A stretch of DNA of 64,000 nucleotides from Bosea vestrisii (GTDB lineage Bacteria > Pseudomonadota > Alphaproteobacteria > Rhizobiales > Beijerinckiaceae), in NCBI RefSeq assembly GCF_030144325.1, contig NZ_CP126308.1:62001-126000 (forward strand), in the 5' to 3' direction. This document shows positions 45,682 to 55,251 of this stretch, one piece after another (the stretch's first letter is position 1; each line of letters begins with the position of its first letter). The position numbers were made by a program, and so were the translations under genes. The notes under the pieces were generated by a model. That model was not told the DNA's origin, ran no database searches, and worked only from the letters and a program-made list of their open reading frames with translations.

Positions 45682-45984
45682 AAGTTACACCGTAGGCCGC
45701 CAGCCAATAGTGTGGGGAACGGCAGGGAAGTGAGGGGAGTGGCTCTACTGCCCTGAGATCGCGAATAACTTGATCGCCAAATTTACCCGATGCCGCAATA
45801 TCACGAACTACTTTTCATGAATCGAACGGTTGCGGGCCGCCTGCGTCCACGTTCCGCTGACGCCTGCGGTCGCTTCTGAAACAAAAAATCGGGACGGGCC
45901 CCTCTCCGATGCCGTAGGGGTGGACACGCTCCATCGTGCCGCAGCCGGGCTATCCGTCTAAACTATGCTGATTTTTAGCGGACA
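45682..45984. other. Intergenic region without supported gene
   Basis: About 300 bases between the terminator hairpin and the IS66 fragment; nothing recognised. Confidence 0.4.
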
Positions 45985-46347
45985 CAGCCCACCCCGGCAT
46001 GAGAGCGCGTAGCGGATCGCCTCTGCGAGTTTCGTCTTCTGGCTGATCAGGGCGAGCTTCTCCGCTTCTCCCGCAGCCAGGTTTCCATCGCCTCAAGGAC
46101 GGCTGACTCTTGTCCTGGCGGATTGTGTGGCGCTCATCAGCACCGTGGCCACGAATCGCGGCTTCGATGCGATAGAGTTCCGCGATACGCTGCAAGGCCT
46201 CGCTGGCGATCGGCGCGGGGCCGGCCTGGGCGAGTTCGTAGTAGTCGCCGCACATGGGACCAACACTGGGCCGGGTGAACGTCGCCGCGCTCGGCCAGCA
46301 CCTTGTAGCCACTATAGCCGTCAACCTGAAGGATGCCCTTGAAGCCG
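45985..46347 (-). mobile_element. IS66-family transposase fragment
   Basis: On the minus strand GFKGILQVDGYSGYKVLAER and then GDVHPAQCWSHVRR, followed in another frame by YYELAQAGPAPIASEALQRI, AELYRIEAAIRG and later KTKLAEAIRYALS. This is the catalytic middle of IS66 TnpC. It breaks off near 45985 and starts within two bases of the matB copy 2 stop codon, a sharp recombination joint. Confidence 0.8.
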
Positions 46348-46348
46348 C

Positions 46349-47872
46349 CTATTTGCGCTGCTTCGCATAGATGTCCTTGTACTGCTCGCGCAGCAGGTTC
46401 TTCTGAACCTTGCCCATGGTGTTGCGCGGCAGGTCGGCCACGACGAACACCTGCTTGGGCTGCTTGAACTTGGCGAGCCGCTGCTCCAACGCCGCGGCAA
46501 TGGCTTTCGCGGTGATGTCGGCGCCCGGTTTGGCAACGACCAACGCGGTAACGCCTTCGCCGAAATCGGGGTGCGGGCAGCCGATCACGGCACTCTCGAC
46601 CACGCCTGGCATCTCGTCGATCTCGGCCTCGACCTCCTTGGGATAGACGTTGTAGCCGCCCGTGATGATGAGGTCTTTGCCGCGTCCGACGATGTGGACG
46701 TAGCCATTGGCATCGATCTTGCCGAGGTCGCCGGTGATGAAGAAGCCGTCTTCGCGGAATTCGGCCTTGGTCTTCTCGGGATTGCGCCAATAGCCCTTGA
46801 AGACGTTTGGGCCCTTCACCTCGATCATGCCGATCTCCTCGGCTGCGACCGCCTTGTCCGTCTCGGGCTCGACCACGCGGACCATCACCCCCGGCAGGGG
46901 GAGGCCGACCGTGCCGGCGACGCGCTCCCCCTTCGAACGGGTTCGAGGTGTTCATATTGGTCTCTGTCATGCCATAGCGTTCCAGAATGGCGTGGTCGGT
47001 GCGCTCTCGCCATTCGCGATGCGTCTCGGCCAAGAGCGGCGCCGACCCAGACACGAAGAGACGCATATGCGCGGTCGTCTCCCTGCTCAGACGGGCATCT
47101 TGCAGGAGCCGGACATAGAAGGTCGGCACACCCATCATGCAAGTCGCCTCCGGCAGGTATTTGAAGACCATGCCGGGGTCGAACTTCGGCAGCAGGATCA
47201 TCGCCGCACCGGCGAAGAGTATGACGTTCGTCGCGACGAAGAGGCCGTGCGTGTGGAAAATCGGCAGTGCGTGCAGGAGGACATCGTCCTTGCTGAAGCG
47301 CCAGCAATCGACGAGCGCCAGCGCATTGGAGGCGAGGTTGTCATGGCTCAGCATCGCCCCCTTCGAGCGGCCGGTCGTGCCGGAAGTGTAGAGGATCGCG
47401 GCGAGATCGTCGGGCCCCCGCGGTACATCCGCGAAGCTCGCGGTGGCGGCATCCGCTTTGTAGACCAGGCTACCCCCCGGTCGGAATCCAGGGTCTCCAG
47501 CTTGGCGCTCGCCTTCTCGGCGTAGGGAAGCAATGCCACGGCACGCGCGGGATCGCAGACGAAGACGGCCGGCTCGGCATCCCCGAGGAAGTATTCGATC
47601 TCGGCGGGGGTATAGGCGGTGTTGAGCGGCAGGAAGACGCCGCCGGCCCGCACCGTGCCTAGATAGAGCATCAGCGCGTCGAAGCTCTTCTCGACCTGGA
47701 CGGCGACGCGGTCGCCCGGCTTCACCCCCAACCCGACCAGCGCGCTCGCAAAGCGGCCCGACTCGTCCAAGACATCACCGTAGGTCCAACGCGAGCCGTC
47801 GCCGAGCAGCGCGAATGGCGCCTCCATGCCAGGCATGCGCGAGCGGACAAGATCGAAGAAGTGATTACCCAT
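46349..47872 (-). CDS. matB: Malonyl-CoA synthetase, copy 2 (two frameshifts)
   Basis: A second MatB, about 507 residues after repair. Three frames join into one protein. The N-terminal part (MGNHFFDLVRSRMPGMEAPF) runs to LETLDSDRG, where the C run 47473-47478 lacks one base. The middle part carries YTSGTTGRSKGA, AMLSHDN and YGMTETNMNTSNPFEG, then breaks at the C run 46927-46931, which has one base too many. The last part has GRGKDLIITGGYNVYPKEVE and the catalytic Lys region RNTMGKVQKNLLR. Its start overlaps the matA copy 2 stop by 8 bases. Clearly related to copy 1 at 28123. Confidence 0.88.
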
Positions 47873-49229
47873 GGTCTCGATCCTTTTGACCGCTGGCGTT
47901 GCCCGACGTCCGGAGGAGCTTGCGCACGCCGGACGAGGCCACTACCGTGTTGCGAGTGGCGAAGGCCTCGTGGTTGGCCTCGATATCGTCGAGGTCGTAG
48001 CGGTAGTTGACCATCACCCCATGGGACTCGCGCAGCCCCCGCGCCGAGAGGTTGCCGCCGACATTGATTCGCTCCAGCCGCGCGCCATTGCCAAGGTGGA
48101 AGCGCGCGACCGGATCGATGACACGGCCGGAAGCCGTGCGCGCCCGGAGCATGTATTCGGCCGTCATCTGGTCGAGGAGCTTGTCGCGGCGGGCCTTAGT
48201 GGCATCGTCGAGCGAGATCGTCTCGCCGGCCGGGCGGGCGAGCTCGGCGCGTTCCCCGGCTGTCAGCGCGAGATCGCCGGGTTCGGCCGCGGTGCTGGCA
48301 AGCCACCGCGCGAAACCCGGCACCGGCGAGAGCGTGACGAAGGTGTCGAGCCCCGGCAATTCGCGCTTCAGGTCCTCGGCCACCTGCTTGATCAGGAAAT
48401 TGCCGAAGGAGATGCCGCGCAACCCCTCCTGGCAGTTCGAGATCGAATAGAACACCGCCGTCGTCGCCTCCTGCGCCGGCAGCACCTTGCGCTCGGAGCT
48501 CAGGACCTCGCCAATGCTGCGCGGGATGTCGCTGGTCAACGCGACCTCGACGAAGATCAGGGGGTCGTCGACGAGCTGGGGATGGAAAAATGCGAAGCAG
48601 CGCCGATCCACCGGCTCCAGGCGCCGCCGGAGATCGTCCCAGCCCTGGATCTCGTGGACCGCCTCGTAGCGGATGATCTTCTCCAGCACATTCGCCGGCG
48701 AGCGCCAGTCGATGCGACGGAGCACGAGGAAGCCGCGATTGAACCAGGATCCGAAGAGATGGCGGAAATCGTCGTCGATCGCTTTGAGATCGCTTTGAGT
48801 CTCGATCGCCTCGAACAACGCCTGGCGCATCCGCACCAGCACGGGCGTGCCATCGGGCGCAAGGTTGAGGCGACGCAGCAGCTCCTGTCGGCGTGGCTCG
48901 GCGGCATGGTGCAGCGCCGAGATGGCGGCAGCATGGGGTTTCGTGCGATAGGTCTCGATCGCGTTGTCCAGAAGCACATGGTCCGGGCCAAAGCGCTCCT
49001 GGAGAAGATTGAAGAAGGCGAGCCGGCCGGGCTTGTCGAGCCGCTCCCAGAGATTGAGCACCGCCTGCGCCAGGGCCATGCCGGAGGCCTCGCCCCGGCC
49101 GGAGAGCAGATCCTCGCATAGTCGATCCATGGGACGACTGCGTTGACCAACATCCCGTTCGAAACCAATTAGGGCGCGCCCTCGATCGGTGACGCTTGTC
49201 AGAAGTTCGCTGAGAAACGAGATGTCCAT
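47865..49229 (-). CDS. matA: Malonyl-CoA decarboxylase, copy 2
   Basis: A 454-residue MatA with an undisturbed frame. The same landmarks as copy 1 are present: FFHPQLVDDPLIFVEVALT, AVFYSISNCQEGLRG and PVARFHLGNGARLERIN. It differs from copy 1 at many positions, mostly in the N-terminal helical domain, so it is an older duplicate or an independent acquisition rather than a recent copy. No matC, matR or MatR-box-like site is seen beside this pair. Confidence 0.92.
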   Translation of the reverse strand: MDISFLSELLTSVTDRGRALIGFERDVGQRSRPMDRLCEDLLSGRGEASGMALAQAVLNLWERLDKPGRLAFFNLLQERFGPDHVLLDNAIETYRTKPHAAAISALHHAAEPRRQELLRRLNLAPDGTPVLVRMRQALFEAIETQSDLKAIDDDFRHLFGSWFNRGFLVLRRIDWRSPANVLEKIIRYEAVHEIQGWDDLRRRLEPVDRRCFAFFHPQLVDDPLIFVEVALTSDIPRSIGEVLSSERKVLPAQEATTAVFYSISNCQEGLRGISFGNFLIKQVAEDLKRELPGLDTFVTLSPVPGFARWLASTAAEPGDLALTAGERAELARPAGETISLDDATKARRDKLLDQMTAEYMLRARTASGRVIDPVARFHLGNGARLERINVGGNLSARGLRESHGVMVNYRYDLDDIEANHEAFATRNTVVASSGVRKLLRTSGNASGQKDRDHG

Positions 49230-49301
49230 GCGAGCTCGCGAGGTCCCTGGGATCAGACGTTCGAGCGACGTGGCCTATCGAAGGCGCCGCTCCAGTCCGT
49301 G

Positions 49302-50441
49302 CTATTTGGCCTCGAAGATCACCCGCGGGGTTTGCGTGAGCCGCTCGCCACCACCGTCGGTGACGAGCACCGTTTCACTCACAGCCAGCCCGCCCGCCGA
49401 GGCGTACATGTGGAACACCATGTCCCTCTCGATGGGCCACGAGGCTTTCGGCGAGAAATTTCGATGCAAATCGCTCAGGCGCTGTGACGCGGAGGAGTTG
49501 TATCCCAACGTATAGCCCGTGATGTTGTCGTAGCTAGGCCGCAAGTTTTTTTGCAGTGCCCCGACGCGCATGATGGCATCGACATCGCTTGCAAGGGCTC
49601 CGGGCTTCATTGCCGCCAGCTGCTGGTCCTGAAGCTCGCACAGTTGGGCAAAAATGCCCTTTTGTTCGTCGGTGGCCGCACCGACGACCACGGATCGCAT
49701 AATTCGCACGGTGTAGTTTTTGAACCGTGGCAGGAGCTCGATGTGTACGACCTGACCGTCTCCAAGTGGCTCATCGGTCATGAACCCGTGCAGTGAATCC
49801 CAACCGGTGCTCGCGGTGATGTGCCCGATGAAACCGTCGTCGAAGCCGAGCCGATAATAGGCCGCCGCCGCGATCGCGGCGATCTCTCTTTGCTTGATAC
49901 CAGGACGGATTGCAGCGACGACCTCTCTCACCACCTCATCGAGAATTTGCGAGCCTCTGCGCATATGGGCAATCTCGTGCGCCGACTTGATCCTCCGCAG
50001 ATCCCACGTCGACCGCTCCAGATCCACGAACCCGGCATCCGAAAGCTTGTGCTTGAGAGCCAGCACACGCGCTTGTGTCATCGAGTTCGACTGGAACTCG
50101 ATCCCGATACGGACCTTGCCGTTCTCGCCCGCCGGAAAGTGCTTCATCAAAACCTCGATAGGGTCCTCCCAGTCGAGAAAGGTCACGATCCGATCAATCC
50201 AGGTCCGATGTCGCGCGGGAGCCGCATCAAGGCTTCTCAGCAAGAGAAACGGCTGCCCGCTGTCGGGCACGATTACGGCGCGCCACAAATTCTCGGTGGT
50301 GACGTAGCCAGACAACCAACCCATGGTCTCGGGCTCGTCCAAGATGGCCCAATCAACGTTTCGAGCCCGCAAGACTTCCTGGACGCGCCGAAGCCGATCA
50401 TGGAAATCCTCCAGCGGAAAAGGAGATGCGAACTGTACCAT
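49302..50441 (-). CDS. M24-fold hydrolase lacking metal ligands (creatinase/ectoine hydrolase-like), A
   Basis: A protein of 379 residues with the creatinase N-terminal domain and pita-bread C-terminal domain. The usual metal ligands are missing: VVHIELLPRFKNYTVRIMR (231-249) has no Asp pair, NITGYTLGY (306-314) stands where the HG motif should be, and MVFHMYASAG lacks the Glu. A His (His218 in DSLHGF) sits where creatinase has its catalytic His. This is the pattern of metal-free amide hydrolases such as creatinase. Its closest relative in the window is the gene at 55252. Start at 50441 by family alignment (MVQFASPFPLEDFHDRL). Confidence 0.85.
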   Translation of the reverse strand: MVQFASPFPLEDFHDRLRRVQEVLRARNVDWAILDEPETMGWLSGYVTTENLWRAVIVPDSGQPFLLLRSLDAAPARHRTWIDRIVTFLDWEDPIEVLMKHFPAGENGKVRIGIEFQSNSMTQARVLALKHKLSDAGFVDLERSTWDLRRIKSAHEIAHMRRGSQILDEVVREVVAAIRPGIKQREIAAIAAAAYYRLGFDDGFIGHITASTGWDSLHGFMTDEPLGDGQVVHIELLPRFKNYTVRIMRSVVVGAATDEQKGIFAQLCELQDQQLAAMKPGALASDVDAIMRVGALQKNLRPSYDNITGYTLGYNSSASQRLSDLHRNFSPKASWPIERDMVFHMYASAGGLAVSETVLVTDGGGERLTQTPRVIFEAK

Positions 50442-50487
50442 GCAAAAGGTCCTCGGCTCAGATTGGGGTGTGGTTGGCGCCGGCGAG

Positions 50488-51696
50488 TCAGCTCGCTCGC
50501 GACTTGGCGACGGTGCGGATGGCGGACGCCACGCGCTCGATCTCCTCACCGGAGTTGTAATAGTGCGGGGAAACTCGAACGACAGGCGGCAGCTGCCGGG
50601 CGGCTGCATCGATGGGTGTGCTGGTGGGCGGCGACACCGACACGTTGATCCCCATCGCAGTGAGCCGCCGCATGACTTCCGCGGCCTCCACTCCATCGAC
50701 TGTCAGCGACAGGATTGCGGCCCGACGCCGACCAAGATCGTGCAAGCGAACGCCCTTGATCTCCACCAGTTCGCTCCGCAACGTGTTGGTCAGCTCCGCG
50801 CAACGCGCCTCGATTGCCTGCAACCCGACCGCCAGGGCGTACTTGACGGCCGCGTTTAAGCCCATGCGGGTCGAATAATTTGTCTCCCACGTCTCGAAAC
50901 GCCTGGCGTCGGGCCTCAACTCGTAGGTACGCGGCCCGGTCATCGTCGCACCGAAGAGGTCGAGCATGGCCGGTTCCGTGCGGTCGAGGACCGCCTTGCG
51001 CATGTAAAGAAATCCCGTACCCCGCGGCGCGCGGAGATATTTCCGACCGGTGGCCGTGAGCATGTCACAATTGAGAGCTTCCACGTCGATCGGCATCTGC
51101 CCGACGGCTTGGCAAGCATCGAGGAGGAAGGGAATTCCGTACTTGCGGGCAATCCTGCCGACTTCCTCCGCGGGGTTGACCAGCCCCCCGTTGGTGGGAA
51201 TCCAGGTGACCGCTATCAGCCGAACCCTCTCGTCGAGCATGGCTTCAAGCGCCGACGGGTCGAGCGCGCCTGCTTCATCGTTTGGCACGACCTCGATCGA
51301 GGCCCCCGTGCGCGCGGCAACTTGCAAGAACGCGATGAAGTTGGCCGCAAATTCGGCATTGGCGGTGAGAATCCGGTCGCCTGCCCGAAACTGCATCGAA
51401 TAGAATGCGCGCTGCCAGGCTATGGTCGCGTTCTCGGCAATCGAGATCTCATCAGGACGAGCGCCGATCAAGCGCGCGACCGAGCCGTATACCGCGTTAA
51501 GGTCATCATAATGCTCGGCGGCGGCCTCATAGCCGCCGATCTCAGACTCCCGAACAAGATAGTTCTGCACGGCCGCCAAAACCGGCTTTGCTATGAGCGC
51601 AGCGCCTGCGTTGTTGAAATGAGCTCGATGCGCTACGCCCGGCGTGTCGGCCCTGAGAGCATCAATATCCAGAACTGTTTCAGCAACGTCGGTCAT
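50488..51696 (-). CDS. Class V aminotransferase family protein (isopenicillin epimerase/cysteine desulfurase-like)
   Basis: A PLP enzyme of 402 residues. HFNNAGAALI near residue 30 and TWIPTNGGLVNPAEEVG, LLDACQAVGQMPID (Asp for the pyridine nitrogen) and the PLP lysine in TATGRKYLRAPRGTGFLY are all in place. Closest by eye to the isopenicillin-N-epimerase-like/EgtE group, which acts on the beta or gamma carbon of modified amino acids. The ATG at 51696 is chosen; an upstream TTG frame extends 19 codons. Its stop lies 46 bases before the M24 gene start, so the two should be one transcript. Confidence 0.87.
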   Translation of the reverse strand: MTDVAETVLDIDALRADTPGVAHRAHFNNAGAALIAKPVLAAVQNYLVRESEIGGYEAAAEHYDDLNAVYGSVARLIGARPDEISIAENATIAWQRAFYSMQFRAGDRILTANAEFAANFIAFLQVAARTGASIEVVPNDEAGALDPSALEAMLDERVRLIAVTWIPTNGGLVNPAEEVGRIARKYGIPFLLDACQAVGQMPIDVEALNCDMLTATGRKYLRAPRGTGFLYMRKAVLDRTEPAMLDLFGATMTGPRTYELRPDARRFETWETNYSTRMGLNAAVKYALAVGLQAIEARCAELTNTLRSELVEIKGVRLHDLGRRRAAILSLTVDGVEAAEVMRRLTAMGINVSVSPPTSTPIDAAARQLPPVVRVSPHYYNSGEEIERVASAIRTVAKSRAS

Positions 51697-52296
51697 TATT
51701 TTTCGAGATCTCCGCGTGCGGGCGTCCACCGGTCGTGAAGTTTCGTCTGACAAAGGCGCCGAACGCAGGCAATTGGCATTTTTGCACGTATCATTGCGTA
51801 CACCGGTGCGCCCTCGCCTCGGTCACGCCCTGTCCGATCGCATTATTCCCATACCCACGGGCTAGCCTACGGTGATGAAAGCCTCCCCGCGCGGAGCAGA
51901 CGTCAGAAAGGGGGGCCCGACGCGGGCTGGAGCGCCTTTTCGCCCAAGCAGAACCCCGCCTCCCTCGTTTACTTCAGAGGGTCTCGCCAGGTCGCAACCT
52001 CGCTGGCTCCGAGCGGCTGCTTCGGGTCGGTAGCCACGCCATCTCTCAAGTTCGTGCCATGGCTCATTCAGAAGCTCCCTCAGCAACAAACTATCGAAAT
52101 CCGCTGAAACTGGCGCTGAATTTAGTCAGGTTTCGTGCAATTTTGTTTCAGTGGACGCACGAGTATTCGATCAACGCACAAAGAGCCTGAAATCGGGCTT
52201 GCAGACCAATATGTTTCACCGTGAGCCGGGAGGCCCGTCAGCGGCCCCGCCGAAATGCCGAAACCGGCGTGGCGTGGCACGTTTCCCCGGCTTGAC
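51697..52296. other. Intergenic control region with shared motif
   Basis: No gene supported in 600 bases. It contains the TGCAA..TTTCA motif at 52136-52150 and should hold the promoter of the aminotransferase-M24 unit. Confidence 0.45.
52136..52150 (+). promoter_or_regulatory. Repeated motif, copy A
   Basis: TGCAATTTTGTTTCA; 14 of 15 bases equal to the copy at 59523-59537. 440 bases upstream of the aminotransferase start. Candidate binding site for the Lrp-type regulator. Confidence 0.4.
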
Positions 52297-53469
52297 TCAT
52301 GACTGCGCGGCCAGACGCCTCCGAGCGATCGCAGCATGAACATTGGCACCGTGCAGAAGGCCCCCGTCGTCAAAGTCGAACTTGGGATTGTGCGCAGAAG
52401 CGCTGTCTCCATTCCCAATGCGAGCGAACACTCCCGGAACATGCTCCAGGAAACGGGCAAAATCTTCAGAGCCCGTTCCCGGCACCGTAGAGAGTTTTAC
52501 TTTGTCGGTTCCAAGAACGCTCCCGGCAGCTGCCAGCATTTCATCGACGAGAGCGGCGTCGTTTACGACGGGCACGAACTCGCGCAAATATGAGATCTCG
52601 GCCGACAGGCCGTATGTTTGAGCCGTGCCCTTCGCGATCTCGAGCATGTGCTTTTCAATCTCAAGGCTCACTTCCGGCACAAAACTGCGAACATCCCCCA
52701 AGATGCGCGCCTGCCCAGGCAGCACATTCCGAGTGCCATCGGTTATGACTTCGGTAATCGAGACGACCGCCGTCTCGTTAGGGCGAAGCCTCCGCGAGAC
52801 GATCGTCTGCAGGCTGCAGATGAGGCTCCCCACCGCCACCATCACTTCGCGCCCTGACTGAGGCCTCGACGAATGTCCGCCGACACCCTTCAGCGTGATC
52901 TCGAAATTGTCCTCTGCGGAAGTGACCGCGCCAATGCCCGCCTGTAGCTGCCCCACTGGCATCCCCGCAGCATTGTGCAATCCATAGATTTCATCGAACG
53001 GGAAGCGCTCCATCAGCCCATCGGCGAGCATTGCGAGCGCACCCTTGCCCCATTCCTCCGCAGGCTGAAAAACAAACCGGACCGTCCCGTCGAAACCCCC
53101 TTCCGCCGCGAGCAATTTCGCGGCTCCGAGCAACATTGTCGTATGCCCATCATGCCCGCAAGCATGCATCAGACCCGGCTTTTTTGACTGATAGGAAAGG
53201 TTCGTATCCTCGAGGATGCGAAGCGCATCCATATCCGCACGAAGGGCTACAGCACGGTTTCCTGTGCCTCGCTTGAGGGTACCGACGACTCCGGTGCCGC
53301 CTATGCCCTCGGCAACCTCGTCCAGACCAAATTCGCGCAGTTTCGAAGCCACGAAGGCAGCTGTCCGATGCTCCTCAAAGCCAAACTCTGGATTGGCGTG
53401 CAGGTCGTGCCGCCAAGTCGTCATCTCGCGCTCAAGTTCCAAATAATCGAGCTTGCTGTCGTTACTCAC
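52297..53469 (-). CDS. M20 amidohydrolase, paralogue B
   Basis: A zinc amidohydrolase of 390 residues with the same metal motifs as the protein at 37129 (MHACGHDGH, PAEEWGKG, YGLHNAAG, SAHNPKFDFDD). The two align without gaps over almost the whole length. The start is a GTG at 53469 with GAGAGGG 5 bases before it; a later ATG (MTTWRHDL, 15 codons in) is the alternative. It is divergent from the Lrp gene (120-base gap), which suggests control by that regulator. Probably removes an acyl or amide group from an imported amino acid derivative. Confidence 0.9.
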   Translation of the reverse strand: MSNDSKLDYLELEREMTTWRHDLHANPEFGFEEHRTAAFVASKLREFGLDEVAEGIGGTGVVGTLKRGTGNRAVALRADMDALRILEDTNLSYQSKKPGLMHACGHDGHTTMLLGAAKLLAAEGGFDGTVRFVFQPAEEWGKGALAMLADGLMERFPFDEIYGLHNAAGMPVGQLQAGIGAVTSAEDNFEITLKGVGGHSSRPQSGREVMVAVGSLICSLQTIVSRRLRPNETAVVSITEVITDGTRNVLPGQARILGDVRSFVPEVSLEIEKHMLEIAKGTAQTYGLSAEISYLREFVPVVNDAALVDEMLAAAGSVLGTDKVKLSTVPGTGSEDFARFLEHVPGVFARIGNGDSASAHNPKFDFDDGGLLHGANVHAAIARRRLAAQS

Positions 53470-53566
53470 GAAACCCTCTCAAATTCTGGAAGTCGTACTC
53501 GGCCGGATATCCGCTAAACGTTATTGCAATCCGCCAGAGAAAGGCGCTCTATTTGAGAACTCTGGA

Positions 53567-53580
53567 TGCACATTTGTAAC
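53567..53580 (+). promoter_or_regulatory. Repeated motif, degenerate copy B
   Basis: TGCACATTTGTAAC, a weaker match to TGCAAATTTGTTTC, in the divergent region between M20 paralogue B and the Lrp gene, 98 bases upstream of the former. Confidence 0.3.
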
Positions 53581-53589
53581 GCGTGGACC

Positions 53590-54054
53590 ATGAATCCAAA
53601 TCTCGACAGCTTTGATCGCGCGATCCTCGAAATTCTCCAGAAGGACAATCAGACGCCCCAGCGAACGATCGGCGAGCGCGTCAACCTCTCCGCAGCCGCC
53701 GTCCAGCGACGCATCAAGCGCATGGAAGAGGGCGGGGTGATCTCCAGAAACATTGCCGTTGTCGAGCCCACGGCCGTGGGGAAACCGATCACATTGTTCG
53801 TGGAAGTCGAGCTCGATAGCGAAACGATACGCCATGTCGACGAAGCGAAACGGCAATTTATCGAGTGCCCGTTTGTGCAACAATGTTACTACGTCACCGG
53901 AGATGTCGAATTTATCCTCGTGATAGTCATATCGACAATGTCAGCCTACGAGGATTTGACGAGACAGCTATTCTTCAACAACACGAACGTAAAAAAATTT
54001 AAAACGTTTGTAGCGATGGATCGTGTAAAGGTTGGTTTGACGGTCGCGATCTAG
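53590..54054 (+). CDS. Lrp/AsnC-family regulator
   Basis: A regulator of 154 residues. Helix-turn-helix at residues 7-55 (LQKDNQTPQRTIGERVNLSAAAVQRRIKRM, seen in parts), hinge EGGVISRNIAVV, then the RAM ligand-binding domain (VTGDVEFILVIVI is the typical glycine-containing loop). Divergent from the M20 gene and convergent with the PotABCD-like operon. AsnC/Lrp regulators normally control genes for use of a single amino acid, which fits the hydrolases and importer on both sides. Confidence 0.9.
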   Translation: MNPNLDSFDRAILEILQKDNQTPQRTIGERVNLSAAAVQRRIKRMEEGGVISRNIAVVEPTAVGKPITLFVEVELDSETIRHVDEAKRQFIECPFVQQCYYVTGDVEFILVIVISTMSAYEDLTRQLFFNNTNVKKFKTFVAMDRVKVGLTVAI

Positions 54055-54120
54055 CTTAAATCTTGTATTTTGAAATAGTCATGGCCTTGCTGCGACGAGA
54101 AGAGGGCCTCGCGACCTTAG

Positions 54121-55221
54121 CTAGGCTACGAAATAACGCGACTTCTTCATGTCAGGTACCAAATGTATCTCCGATCCGTGTTCTATTCCCGAACACAACT
54201 CGTTGCTCGGCAAACGTACTTTCAATTCACCGAGTTCAGTCCCGACAAGCAAAGTCGTTGTCTCACCTGCATACGCTTTCTCCAGCAAATTGGCCTTGAG
54301 CCCCTGCCTGGTGGTCGAAACTGAAAAGTGCTCCGGTCGCACGCCCAGTCTGCTTTTTCCCCCGGCGATTGTTGATTTCGCAGTGGGAACGGATTGACCT
54401 TGCTCAAAGCCGGGAAATGTCACGATCGCGCTTCCATTGGCAATCTCTTTGGCAGCGACATCGATGAAATTGGTCTCTCCGATGAAGTCGGCCACAAAAT
54501 CAGTGGCCGGCCGCTCGTACAGACATGTCGGGTCACCGATCTGCTCGATCCTGCCTCCCCGCATGACCGCGACGCGGTCAGCCATCGAGAGCGCTTCTTC
54601 TTGATCATGAGTGACAAAGATGATCGTGCAACCGATGGTTCGATGAAGTCGTTTAATTTCGAGCTGAAGCTGCTGTCTGAGCTTTCTGTCCAGCGCGCCG
54701 AGCGGTTCATCCATTAGCAGAACCGATGGCTTGAATACGATAGCGCGTGCCACCGCAATGCGCTGCTGCTGGCCGCCGGAAAGTTGAGCGGGATACCGTG
54801 CTCCATAAGCGCCGAGGTCTACGAGTTCCAGAACGCTCTCGACCTCATCGGCGATGACCTTTTGCTTCCACCCACGACGCCGCAGCGGATAGGCAATGTT
54901 CTCCGCCACGGTGAGGTGTGGGAACAGTGCATAGCGCTGAAAAACCATTCCAATTCCGCGCTTATGCGGCGGCTTGTTGGTCACCACCTCCGAGCCGATG
55001 CGAATTTCACCGGCGGAAGGAATATTGAAGCCAGCGATGTTCATGAGGATCGTGGACTTTCCTGATCCACTCGGCCCCAACAGCGCGAGGAACTCGCCTT
55101 CGGCGACATCGAGCGTCACGTTATCGAGTGCCACCATGGAGCCATAGCGCATGGTGAGGTTCGATACAGACACCGAAGCGCCTTGAATGGTCAAATCCGC
55201 CGATGGAGACTTCACGAGCAC
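54121..55221 (-). CDS. Spermidine/putrescine-type ABC transporter ATPase (PotA-like)
   Basis: An ATPase of 366 residues. Walker A GPSGSGKST, Q-loop FQRYALFPHLTV, signature LSGGQQQRIAVARAI, Walker B LLMDEPLGALDRK, switch His FVTHDQEEA, followed by a TOBE domain (from about residue 285: LGVRPEHFSV). The start codon is GTG at 55221. Last gene of the operon that starts at 59401; the M24 gene lies 30 bases upstream. PotA-type systems import polyamines but also opines, betaines and phosphonates. Confidence 0.92.
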   Translation of the reverse strand: MLVKSPSADLTIQGASVSVSNLTMRYGSMVALDNVTLDVAEGEFLALLGPSGSGKSTILMNIAGFNIPSAGEIRIGSEVVTNKPPHKRGIGMVFQRYALFPHLTVAENIAYPLRRRGWKQKVIADEVESVLELVDLGAYGARYPAQLSGGQQQRIAVARAIVFKPSVLLMDEPLGALDRKLRQQLQLEIKRLHRTIGCTIIFVTHDQEEALSMADRVAVMRGGRIEQIGDPTCLYERPATDFVADFIGETNFIDVAAKEIANGSAIVTFPGFEQGQSVPTAKSTIAGGKSRLGVRPEHFSVSTTRQGLKANLLEKAYAGETTTLLVGTELGELKVRLPSNELCSGIEHGSEIHLVPDMKKSRYFVA

Positions 55222-55251
55222 AACCCTTTTGCGAGCATCACTGTTCTTTAC

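Noticed and set aside
47871..49121. 416-codon plus frame opposite matA copy 2
   Set aside because: Shadow of a high-GC gene without recognisable motifs.
51862..52089. Small minus-strand frame upstream of the aminotransferase
   Set aside because: No ribosome site, no family resemblance, and it lies in a likely control region.
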